The position numbers were made by a program, and so were the translations under genes. From Rubrimonas sp036735545 (GTDB lineage Bacteria; Pseudomonadota; Alphaproteobacteria; Rhodobacterales; Rhodobacteraceae), in contig DAINOD010000013.1 of NCBI GenBank assembly GCA_036735545.1, positions 1 through 51,329 on the forward strand: 51,329 nt of DNA. The letters are read 5' to 3'. The first letter of the stretch is position 1, and the number at the start of each line of letters is the position of its first letter. This document shows, piece by piece, positions 41,366-50,082 of this stretch. The notes beneath the pieces were generated by a model. It saw nothing but the letters and a program-made list of their open reading frames with translations. It was not told the DNA's origin and ran no database searches.

Positions 41366-41976
41366 GCCGCCTCGGCCCTGCGCGCATCCGCCACCCGCTC
41401 CGAGAGCCGACGCAGGATGCCCGCGGTCACGCCCCAGATGTGGCGCTCGCGCCAGGGCATGGCCCAGTAGGCGCGCGGCCGGCCGGCGACCTCGCGGGTC
41501 AGACGCTGGTGATTGGCGGGGTTCATCAGGAAGTCCAGCGGGACCTCGAAGGCCTCCTCCACCTCGCCGGGTTCGGGCAAGGGCTGGAAGCCCGGCTCGA
41601 CAAGGCCGACGAAGGGCGTCACCGCGAAGCCGGTGCGGGTGACGTAGCGCTCGAAGGGGCCGAGCATGTCGATCTGCTCGGCCGGCAGGCCGATCTCCTC
41701 CCGCGCCTCGCGCAAGGCCGCGGCCATGGGCGAGCGGTCGCCAGCGTCGCATTTCCCGCCGGGCAGGGCGATCTGGCCGGCGTGCACGCGCATGGTGGCG
41801 GGGCGCTGGGTGAGCACAACGTGCAGCCCCGATGGCCGGCGCACCACCGCGCACAGGACGGCCGCGGGGCGGATGCGCGGCGGCGCGCCTTCCTCCAGCG
41901 CGTCGCCCACGGGCGCCCCCGGCGGAGGCAGCATCGCGCGGCGCAGCGCGAGTTCGGACACCGTGAAGGGGCTCAT
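41362..41976 (-). CDS. Nudix hydrolase, CoA pyrophosphatase type
   Basis: A 204-residue protein of the NudL/YeaB group, which cleaves CoA to phosphopantetheine and 3',5'-ADP. The CoA-type signature VVLTQRPATMRVHAGQIALPGG precedes the Nudix box (about 73-97: PGGKCDAGDRSP then AALREAREEIGL). It overlaps DUF1285 upstream (ATGA) and cca downstream (GTGA), so the three form one tight operon. Confidence 0.92.
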   Translation of the reverse strand: MSPFTVSELALRRAMLPPPGAPVGDALEEGAPPRIRPAAVLCAVVRRPSGLHVVLTQRPATMRVHAGQIALPGGKCDAGDRSPMAAALREAREEIGLPAEQIDMLGPFERYVTRTGFAVTPFVGLVEPGFQPLPEPGEVEEAFEVPLDFLMNPANHQRLTREVAGRPRAYWAMPWRERHIWGVTAGILRRLSERVADARRAEAA

Positions 41977-42515
41977 CCGGCCAACTCGGCCGCGGGCAGG
42001 ATGGGAAAGAACGCGCCGCGGGAGGCGACGCCGAACCAGTCGGCGCCGGCATGGGGCCGCGTCTCGCCGAGATCGACGAGGCGGTAGAAGCTCTTGCGGT
42101 CGATCAGAGCCTCCAGCCCGCCGCGGACGTGAACGTAGGGCCGCGGCCCGGGCGCGACGCGGATGGGGTGGTCCGGGCCGGCGGCGGTCTCGTCGCCGAG
42201 ATTGGTCGTGAAAACCAGCGCGTCGCCGTCGCGGCGCAGATCGACCGCGACGAAGGGGGCGTCATCCACGGTGATCGCGACCTTCTCGACCGGCGTGACC
42301 AGCACGAAGCCCTCCGGATCGCGGCGCAGGATCGAGGCGAACAGGCGCACCATGGCGGGACGGCCGATCGGCGTGCCCTGATAGAACCAGGTCCCGTCGG
42401 CCGCGATGCGCATGTCGATGGCGCCGCAATGGGGCGGATTCCACAGATGCACAGGCGCCGGGCCCTTTTTCGGGCCGGCGCCCAGTTGCGCGGCGAGGCT
42501 CGCAGGGTCTGGCAT
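41973..42515 (-). CDS. DUF1285 domain-containing protein
   Basis: A 180-residue cytoplasmic protein of the DUF1285 family. Seen: PVHLWNPPHCGAIDMRI, DGTWFYQGTPIGRPAMVRLF and FVLVTPVEKVAI. Function unknown; it occurs next to Nudix and cca in Rhodobacterales. I chose the ATG at 42515 (MPDPASLAAQLG), which matches the family. Two adjacent ATGs at 42548-42551 add 12 residues. It is divergent from the moxR gene. Confidence 0.87.
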   Translation of the reverse strand: MPDPASLAAQLGAGPKKGPAPVHLWNPPHCGAIDMRIAADGTWFYQGTPIGRPAMVRLFASILRRDPEGFVLVTPVEKVAITVDDAPFVAVDLRRDGDALVFTTNLGDETAAGPDHPIRVAPGPRPYVHVRGGLEALIDRKSFYRLVDLGETRPHAGADWFGVASRGAFFPILPAAELAG

Positions 42516-42524
42516 TCTCGGGTC

Positions 42525-42562
42525 CGTGATCCATGTGACGCTCGACATCATAGGCGATCACG
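42525..42562. promoter_or_regulatory. spaced inverted repeat in the DUF1285/moxR divergent gap
   Basis: CGTGATC (42525-42531) and GATCACG (42556-42562) are perfect 7-bp arms with centres 31 bp apart, about three helical turns. They sit in the 105-nt divergent promoter gap, so they may be half-sites of a shared operator. Confidence 0.4.
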
Positions 42563-42620
42563 TTACGCTTTGCGACGCGGGCCGCGACCGCCCGCCGCAG
42601 GACCCCCGAGGGAGAGCCCG

Positions 42621-43618
<998 letters not shown>

Positions 43619-43622
<4 letters not shown>

Positions 43623-44518
43623 ACGAAGTCGCCGAGCGCTCGGGCCCCGGCTGGCTTCGGCGCGACGCGGAGCGGATTTCGGGCGCGCTGCCGGCGCTGC
43701 TGATCGAGGCGCGGCGCCTCGCCGCCACGGTCTCGGCGGGGGTGCACGGCCGCCGGCGCTCGGGGCCGGGCGAGACCTTCTGGCAATACCGGCAGGCGGT
43801 GCCGGGCGATCCGCTGACGGCGGTGGACTGGCGGCGCTCGGCGCGGTCCGACCATGTGTTCATCCGCGAGATGGAGTGGGAATCGGCCCAGACCTGCTGG
43901 ATCTGGTGCGACGACGCGCTGTCGATGGACTACCGCTCCGCCGCCGCGCCGCGCAGCAAGCGCGAGCGGGCGGCGTTGCTCGCCATGGCGCTGTCGGTGC
44001 TGCTGGTGCGCGGCGGCGAGCGGATCGGCCTTATCGGCACCGACGCGGCCCGGCCGCTGTCGGGCGAGTCGCAGCTGCGCCGTCTGGCGCTGGAGCTGAC
44101 CAAGGCGCGTGAGGGGCGGCCCGATTTCGGCGCGCCGACGCCGGCCCCCTTCGCGCGCGGCGGCAAGGCGGTGTTCATTTCCGATTTCCTCGGCCCGCTC
44201 GACGCGCTGGAGGCGGCCATGAGCCGCGCCGCCGAGGCGGGCGTGGGCGGCGCGCTGGTGCAGGTGCTCGACCCGTCCGAGGAGACCTTCCCCTTCGACG
44301 GGCGCATGATCTTCGAGAGCATGGGCAGGCTGGTCGATTTCGAGACCCACCGCGCCCGCGGCCTCGCCGACGCCTACAAGGCCCGTCTGGCCGAGCGGCG
44401 CGACGAGTTGGCTCGGCTCGGCCGGCGGGCTGGCTGGCGGGTGACGGCGCACCACACCGACGTCAGCCCGAGGCGCGGGCTGATCTGGTTGTTCGGCGCC
44501 GTCAGCGGGGGAATGTGA
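43619..44518 (+). CDS. DUF58 domain-containing protein
   Basis: A 299-residue protein, a usual partner of MoxR. The DUF58 signature runs from about 48 to 76: SGPGETFWQYRQAVPGDPL, then TAVDWRRSAR. The C-terminal half (AVFISDFLGPLDAL, VLDPSEETFPFDG) resembles a degenerate VWA fold. No membrane helix is obvious. Function unproven. Linked to the next gene by a TGATG overlap. Confidence 0.93.
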
Positions 44519-47301
44519 TGCTGACTTTCGGCGCGCTGGCCTTCCTCAACCCGCTGCTGCTGGGCGCGCTGGCGGCGCTGCCGGTGCTGTGGTGGCTGCT
44601 GCGCGCGACGCCGCCCAGCCCCAGGCGCTTCGCCTTCCCCGGCGTTCGGCTGCTGCTCGGGCTGGCCGACGCCGAGCGCACCCCGGACAAGACGCCGTGG
44701 TGGCTGCTGCTGCTGCGCTGCGCGGTGGCCGCGCTGGCGATCCTGGCCTTCGCCGAGCCGCTGATGAACCCGAAGGCGCGGCTGGCGGGCTCGGGTCCGC
44801 TGCTGATCGCCGTGGACGCAGGCTGGGCCGACGCGCCCGACTGGGAGGCGCGGCGCGGGCGCGCGCTGGAGGCGTTGACCCAGGCCGAGCGGGCCGGCCG
44901 CCCGGTCGCCTTCGCCGCGTTGGCTCGCCCGCCCGGCGAGGGCGCGCTGACGTTGCGCCCCGCCGCAGACTGGCGCGGCGAGATCGAGACGCTGACCCCC
45001 GCGCCCTGGGCGCCGTTGCGCGGCGCATGGGCCGAGCGGCTGGACGGCCCGGACGGGTTCGATGAGGCGGTCTGGATCTCGGACGGGCTCGCTCATGACC
45101 CCGAAGGCGACGCGGCCTTCGTGGCGGCGCTGGAGCGGATCGGCGGGATCGCCGTGGTCGGGACGGCCGAGACCGCACCGGCCCTGCGCGCCCCGGCGCT
45201 GATCGACGGCCGACTGACCGCGACCGCCCTGCGCGCACAGGATGGCGAGCCGCTGGCGCTGACGCTGACCGCCTTCGGCGTCTCCGACGCGCGCGGCCTG
45301 CGCGCTTTTGGCGAAACCCTGGCGAGTTTCCCCGCCGAAGCCACGGAGGCGCGGGCCGATTTCGAACTGCCGCTGGAGTTGCGCAACCGGGTCGACCGCA
45401 TCGCCATCGCCGGGGTCGAGAGCGCCGGCGCAGTGGCGCTGGCCGACGAGGGCGTGCGGCGCCGCCGCGCCGGTCTGGTCTCCGGCGGCTCCGCGGCCGA
45501 GGCGCTGCGGCTGGTGTCGGACCTGCACTATCTGCGCGCCGCGCTGGAGGGCGCCGCGGAGGTGGTTGAGGGCGACATCGTCGAGGTGCTGGAGGCCGGC
45601 CCGGACGTCGTTTTCCTCGCGGACGTCGGCCGCTTCACCGACGCCGAGGCCGAGCGCCTTGTGGCGTGGACCGAGGACGGCGGCCTGCTGGTGCGCTTCG
45701 CAGGCCCGCGTCTGGCGCGCGGGGCCGACGCGCTGTCAGGCGAGGCGGCCGCCGACGACCCCCTGCTGCCGGTGCGCCTGCGCGCCGGAGGCCGCGCGGT
45801 GGGCGGGGCCATGGCCTGGGGCGAGCCGCAGCGCGTCCGCGCCTTCGCCGCCGACAGTCCGTTCAACGGGCTCGCGGTGCCGGAGGACGTGACCATCGCG
45901 CGGCAGATCCTCGCGCAGTTCGATCCGGAGCTCTCCCAGCGCACGTGGGCGGCGCTTGAGGACGGCACGCCGCTGGTCACCGCCGCGCCGATGGGGGCGG
46001 GGCGGGTGGCGCTGTTTCACGTCACCGCCAACGCCGAGTGGTCCTCGCTTCCGCTGTCGGGCCTCTTCGTCGAGATGGTGGCCCGGCTCACCCAGCTCTC
46101 GGGCGGGGGCGACGGGGCCGCGGACCGCTCGGCGCTGGCGGGCGCGACGGCGCGGCCGGTCACGCTGCTGGACGGCTTCGGCCGCATGACCGACGCCGCC
46201 GCCGCCGTCGGCGTCCCGGTCGAACGGCTCGACGCGCAGCCTGGACCCGACGCGCCGCCGGGGGTCTACGAGGCCGCAGGCGCCCTCATCGCCTTCAACG
46301 TCCACGGCGCGGACGCCACGCTGACCCCCGCGGCGGTCCCGTCCGGCGCGGCGCGCGAGACCCTGGGCGGGGAGGGTGAGACCCCGCTCGCGCCTTGGCT
46401 GCTGGCGCTCGCGCTGCTGCTGCTGGCGGTGGACACGGTCGCGACGCTGGCGCTGTCGGGCCGGCTGCGCGCGGCTCGCGGAGCCGCCGCCGCCGCGGCG
46501 CTGCTGGCCGCGCTCGGCGCCGCCCCGCCGCCCGCGCAGGCCGACGACGCGCGGGCGCTGGAGGCGTCGCTGGCGACCACCTTCGCCCATGTGCGCACCG
46601 GCGACGCGCAGGTGGACCGCTTCGCCCGCGCGGGCCTCGCCGGGCTCGGCGCGATCCTGACGGCGCGCACCGCCATCGAGCCCGGGCCGCCGCACTCGGT
46701 CGACCTCGAGAACGACGAGCTGTCATTCTATTCGATCCTCTACTGGCCGATCACGGCCAACCAGCCGACGCCCTCGGACGTCGCGGTCGCGAAGCTGAAC
46801 GCCTACATGCGCACCGGCGGCATGATCGTGTTCGACACGCGCGACCGCCATCTCGACGTCGGCGGCGGCGGCTCGCCCAACGCGGCCGCCCTGCGCCGGC
46901 TGGCCGCGCGGCTGGACCTGCCGCCGCTGGAGGCGGCGCCCCCCGACCATGTGCTGACCCGCGCCTTCTATCTGCTTGACGAGTTTCCCGGCCGCCACGC
47001 CGGCGGGCGCGTCTGGGTCGAGGCGGCGCCGGACCCGGACGAGGAGCAGATGGAAGGCGCGCCCTTCCGCAACCTCAACGACGGGGTGTCTCCGGTGGTC
47101 GTGGGCGCCGTGGACTGGGCGGCGGCCTGGGCGGTGGACGAACAGGGCCAGTTCCTCGCCCCGGTCGCCGGGACCTCGGGCTGGCGCCAGCGCGAGATGG
47201 CCTACCGCTTCGGCGTCAACCTCGTGATGTATGCGCTGACCGGCAACTACAAGTCCGATCAGGTGCATGTGCCGGCGCTCCTCGAGCGCCTGGGTCAGTA
47301 G
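44518..47301 (+). CDS. BatA/DUF4159 double-domain membrane protein
   Basis: A 927-residue protein. The N-terminus is the BatA/aerotolerance membrane region (LTFGALAFLNPLLLGALAAL, then WWLLLLRCAVAALAILAFAEPL, two helices within residues 1-85). A VWA-like or GATase-like periplasmic part follows. Two more helices lie near residues 625-675 (WLLALALLLLAVDTVATLAL), and DUF4159 covers about 690-920 (SFYSILYWPI, GGMIVFDTRD). Function unknown. Third gene of the MoxR operon; the next gene follows after 13 nt. Confidence 0.9.
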   Translation: MLTFGALAFLNPLLLGALAALPVLWWLLRATPPSPRRFAFPGVRLLLGLADAERTPDKTPWWLLLLRCAVAALAILAFAEPLMNPKARLAGSGPLLIAVDAGWADAPDWEARRGRALEALTQAERAGRPVAFAALARPPGEGALTLRPAADWRGEIETLTPAPWAPLRGAWAERLDGPDGFDEAVWISDGLAHDPEGDAAFVAALERIGGIAVVGTAETAPALRAPALIDGRLTATALRAQDGEPLALTLTAFGVSDARGLRAFGETLASFPAEATEARADFELPLELRNRVDRIAIAGVESAGAVALADEGVRRRRAGLVSGGSAAEALRLVSDLHYLRAALEGAAEVVEGDIVEVLEAGPDVVFLADVGRFTDAEAERLVAWTEDGGLLVRFAGPRLARGADALSGEAAADDPLLPVRLRAGGRAVGGAMAWGEPQRVRAFAADSPFNGLAVPEDVTIARQILAQFDPELSQRTWAALEDGTPLVTAAPMGAGRVALFHVTANAEWSSLPLSGLFVEMVARLTQLSGGGDGAADRSALAGATARPVTLLDGFGRMTDAAAAVGVPVERLDAQPGPDAPPGVYEAAGALIAFNVHGADATLTPAAVPSGAARETLGGEGETPLAPWLLALALLLLAVDTVATLALSGRLRAARGAAAAAALLAALGAAPPPAQADDARALEASLATTFAHVRTGDAQVDRFARAGLAGLGAILTARTAIEPGPPHSVDLENDELSFYSILYWPITANQPTPSDVAVAKLNAYMRTGGMIVFDTRDRHLDVGGGGSPNAAALRRLAARLDLPPLEAAPPDHVLTRAFYLLDEFPGRHAGGRVWVEAAPDPDEEQMEGAPFRNLNDGVSPVVVGAVDWAAAWAVDEQGQFLAPVAGTSGWRQREMAYRFGVNLVMYALTGNYKSDQVHVPALLERLGQ

Positions 47302-47314
47302 GAAAGGGGCACGC

Positions 47315-49396
47315 GTGAACGCCTCCGTCGTCTTCGCCCCGCTTGCGCCCGAATGGCTCCTGATCGCCGGGGGCGCGCTGGCGCTGGTCATGGCGGCGCT
47401 CGCCGGTTGGCGGCGGTCGCCGGGCTGGGCGTTGCGGGCCGCCGCCTTCGCGGCGCTGCTGGTCGCCATCGCCAACCCCTCGCTGGTGCGCGAGAATCGC
47501 CGGCCGCTGCCCGACGTCGCCTTCCTGGTGATCGACGAGAGCGCGAGCCAGAGCATCGAGGACCGCGCCGGGACGACCGCCGCAGCCGAGGCCGCGCTGA
47601 CCTCCGCCGCCGAGACGCTCGCCGCGAGGGGCGGGACCGACGCGCCGCTGGAGTTGCGGACGCTGCGTGTGCGTGACGCGGGCGGGCCGACCGCGAACGG
47701 CGGCACCGAACTGTTGGCGGCGCTGGACGCCGCGGCCGCCGAGGTCGCCGCCAGCCGCATCGCCGGGGCCCTGCTGGTGACCGACGGTCAGGTCCACGAC
47801 GCCGACCGCCTCGCCGAGTTCCCCGGCCCGGTGCACCTGCTGCTCACGGGCCGCGAGGGGGAGATCGACTACCGGCTCGCGCTGGACGCCGCTCCCGCCT
47901 TCGGCATCGTCGGCGAGACGGTGACGGCCACGGCCCGCGTCCTGCCCCTAGGCGACGCGCCGGCGGGCGCGCCGACGCAAGTGCTGGTCTCCATCGACGG
48001 CGAGCCGCCGAGCCGCGTCCCCGCCCGCGTCGGCGAGACCGTCGCGATCCCGATCCCGATCACCCATGGCGGCTCGAACGTGGTGGAGCTGTCGGTTCCC
48101 GTCGTCGAGGGCGAGCTGACCGACCGCAACAACCGCGCCGTGTTCACCGTCAACGGCGTGCGCGACCGGCTGCGGGTCCTGCTGGTCTCGGGCGAACCTC
48201 ATCCCGGCGAGCGCACCTGGCGCAACCTGCTGAAGGCAGACCCTTCGGTGGATCTGGTGCACTTCACCATTCTCCGCCCCCCCAGCAAGCAGGACGGCAC
48301 GCCCGTCTTCGAGCTGTCGCTGATCGCGTTTCCGACGCGCGAGCTGTTCCTGGAGAAGGTCGACGAGTTCGACCTCATCATCTTCGACCGCTATCGGCGC
48401 CGCGGCATCCTGCCGACGCCCTACATCGCCAACGTCGCTCGCTATGTCCGCGACGGCGGGGCCGTGCTGCTGGCCGAGGGCGACGCCTTCGCCGGGGTCG
48501 AAAGCCTCTACCGCACGCCGCTGGCCGACGTCATCCCGGCCCGGCCCACGGCGCATGTGTTCGAGGAGGGCTATCTGCCCGCCGTCACTTCCGACGGCGA
48601 GCGCCACCCGGTCACCGCCGGCCTGACCCCGCGCACGCCCGAGGGCGAGCAGCCGTGGGGCCGCTGGTTCCGGCACGTGGAGGTGGAGCCGACCTCGGGT
48701 GCGGTCCTGATGACCGGGGCGCAGGAGCGGCCGCTCCTGGTGCTCGACCGTGTGGGCGAGGGGCGGGTGGCGGTGCTCGCCTCCGACCACGCGTGGCTCT
48801 GGACGCGCGGCCATGAGGGCGGCGGCCCGCAGGCCGAGTTGCTGCGCCGCCTCGCGCACTGGCTGATGAAGGAGCCCGAGCTGGAGGAGGAGGCGCTGAC
48901 CGCCACAGTGCAGGGCGCGCAGGTGACGGTGGAGCGACGCTCGGTCGGCGACGGCCCGCAGCGTCTGACGGCCATCGCGCCCTCGGGCGCGGAGACGGTT
49001 GTGGACTTCGCCGCCGTCGGCCCCGGTCGCTGGCGGGCGCTGCTCGAGGTGGAGGAGGCCGGCCTGCACCGTCTGAGCGACGGCGCGCTGAGCGGCGTTG
49101 CGGCGGTCGGCCCGACCTCGCCGCGCGAATTCGAGAACCCGATCTCGTCGACGACGCCGCTGGCCGGGCTGGTGGCGGCCTCTGGCGGCGGCGTGGCGCG
49201 CCTGCTCGACGGCGTGCCCGAACTGCGCCGGGTGCGAGAGGGTCGCGCCGCGGACGGGCGCGGCTGGGTCGGACTGGCGCGGCGCGAGGCCTATGCGGTC
49301 GAGGACGTGCGGTTGACTGCGCTCGCGCCGGGCTGGCTGATGCTGCTGGTCACCGGCGCGCTGTTGCTGGCGGCGTGGCGGGTGGAAGGGCGCTGA
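47315..49396 (+). CDS. VWA/glutamine-amidotransferase-like membrane protein of the MoxR cluster
   Basis: A 693-residue protein with two N-terminal helices (about 11-33 and 40-58), a VWA-like segment in which VIDESASQS (about 72-80) gives a DxSxS MIDAS motif and LLVTDGQ a matching strand, a Rossmann-like section (RLRVLLVSGEPHPGERTW; VRDGGAVLLAEGDAFAG), and one C-terminal helix (about 670-690). GTG start with GGAAAGGGG 5 nt upstream. Probably periplasmic and a partner of the MoxR ATPase operon. Function unknown. Confidence 0.85.
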   Translation: MNASVVFAPLAPEWLLIAGGALALVMAALAGWRRSPGWALRAAAFAALLVAIANPSLVRENRRPLPDVAFLVIDESASQSIEDRAGTTAAAEAALTSAAETLAARGGTDAPLELRTLRVRDAGGPTANGGTELLAALDAAAAEVAASRIAGALLVTDGQVHDADRLAEFPGPVHLLLTGREGEIDYRLALDAAPAFGIVGETVTATARVLPLGDAPAGAPTQVLVSIDGEPPSRVPARVGETVAIPIPITHGGSNVVELSVPVVEGELTDRNNRAVFTVNGVRDRLRVLLVSGEPHPGERTWRNLLKADPSVDLVHFTILRPPSKQDGTPVFELSLIAFPTRELFLEKVDEFDLIIFDRYRRRGILPTPYIANVARYVRDGGAVLLAEGDAFAGVESLYRTPLADVIPARPTAHVFEEGYLPAVTSDGERHPVTAGLTPRTPEGEQPWGRWFRHVEVEPTSGAVLMTGAQERPLLVLDRVGEGRVAVLASDHAWLWTRGHEGGGPQAELLRRLAHWLMKEPELEEEALTATVQGAQVTVERRSVGDGPQRLTAIAPSGAETVVDFAAVGPGRWRALLEVEEAGLHRLSDGALSGVAAVGPTSPREFENPISSTTPLAGLVAASGGGVARLLDGVPELRRVREGRAADGRGWVGLARREAYAVEDVRLTALAPGWLMLLVTGALLLAAWRVEGR

Positions 49397-49399
49397 GCC

Positions 49400-49540
49400 T
49401 CAGCGCGCCGGGCGTTGCGCGCGGTCGCGCGCCGCCTGCTCCTGCCGCGCCAGTTCGCGGTCGTCGCGGGAGAAGACCACGAAGGCCGCGATCGACGCGG
49501 CGAGGCCTACGGCGGAAATCGCATACATAACGATGGCCAT
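49400..49540 (-). CDS. small membrane protein, 46 residues
   Basis: Begins MAIVMYAISAVGLAASIAAFVV, a single predicted membrane helix (about 3-23), followed by a charged tail rich in Arg, Asp and Gln (DDRELARQEQAARDRAQ) that may be helical. The ATG at 49540 has AAGGAG 7 nt upstream. I do not recognise a family. It converges on the MoxR operon with a 3-nt gap. Confidence 0.65.
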   Translation of the reverse strand: MAIVMYAISAVGLAASIAAFVVFSRDDRELARQEQAARDRAQRPAR

Positions 49541-49601
49541 GGGGCTCTCCTTTGTTGCGTTCTCATCGTAACAGGTGGGGCGGTCGCTCGTCCAAGTCAA
49601 T

Positions 49602-50075
49602 TCAACGGGGCCGGACCGTGAAGTAGGCGAGCTTGAGCATCGCCGCGATCACGAGCAGCGCGCCGAGCATCGTGAGCGTCGAGCGCACGTTGCTGCGCGC
49701 CACAGCGCAGTCGGGCGGCGCCGAAGGCGCAGCGCATGCCGAAAGATCCTGCGGCGCCAGCACGCCATAGAGCAGCGCGGCGACCACGACCATCAGCAGC
49801 ACGATCAGAAGCAGGAAGCCGACGAAGTTGCCGCGCACCCCGTCGCGCTCGCGGTCGATCTCCAGCAGATAGTCCACGCCCTCCGCGATCAGCAGCGCGC
49901 CGACCGCGACGATGAGAAACAGGATGCGCTCCACGTGGGGGGCGTAGCTGTCGAGCAGGAACAGCTTGTCCAGACCGGCCGGCGTGCCGGCCACCGCGAA
50001 CAGCAGCGGCAGCGACGCGACGGCGAGGCCGGCGACCCAGATGAACAGTCTGAGCGCCGTCCGGCCCCGCAGCAT
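49602..50075 (-). CDS. hypothetical four-helix membrane protein
   Basis: A 157-residue protein with four hydrophobic segments (about 9-30, 50-68, 84-106, 135-152). The charged loop DYLLEIDRERDGVRGNFVG lies between helices two and three, and two Cys (about 113 and 122) lie in the loop between helices three and four. I do not recognise it. It lies 7 nt after the pdhC stop, so it is probably transcribed with the pyruvate dehydrogenase genes. The ribosome binding site is weak. Confidence 0.75.
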   Translation of the reverse strand: MLRGRTALRLFIWVAGLAVASLPLLFAVAGTPAGLDKLFLLDSYAPHVERILFLIVAVGALLIAEGVDYLLEIDRERDGVRGNFVGFLLLIVLLMVVVAALLYGVLAPQDLSACAAPSAPPDCAVARSNVRSTLTMLGALLVIAAMLKLAYFTVRPR

Positions 50076-50082
50076 CGCCGGC

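Noticed and set aside
40214..42052. Apparent 600-residue protein fusing a long N-terminus to Cca
   Set aside because: The upstream part is a second frame of the intact Nudix gene. Cca has a GTG in a GTGA overlap.
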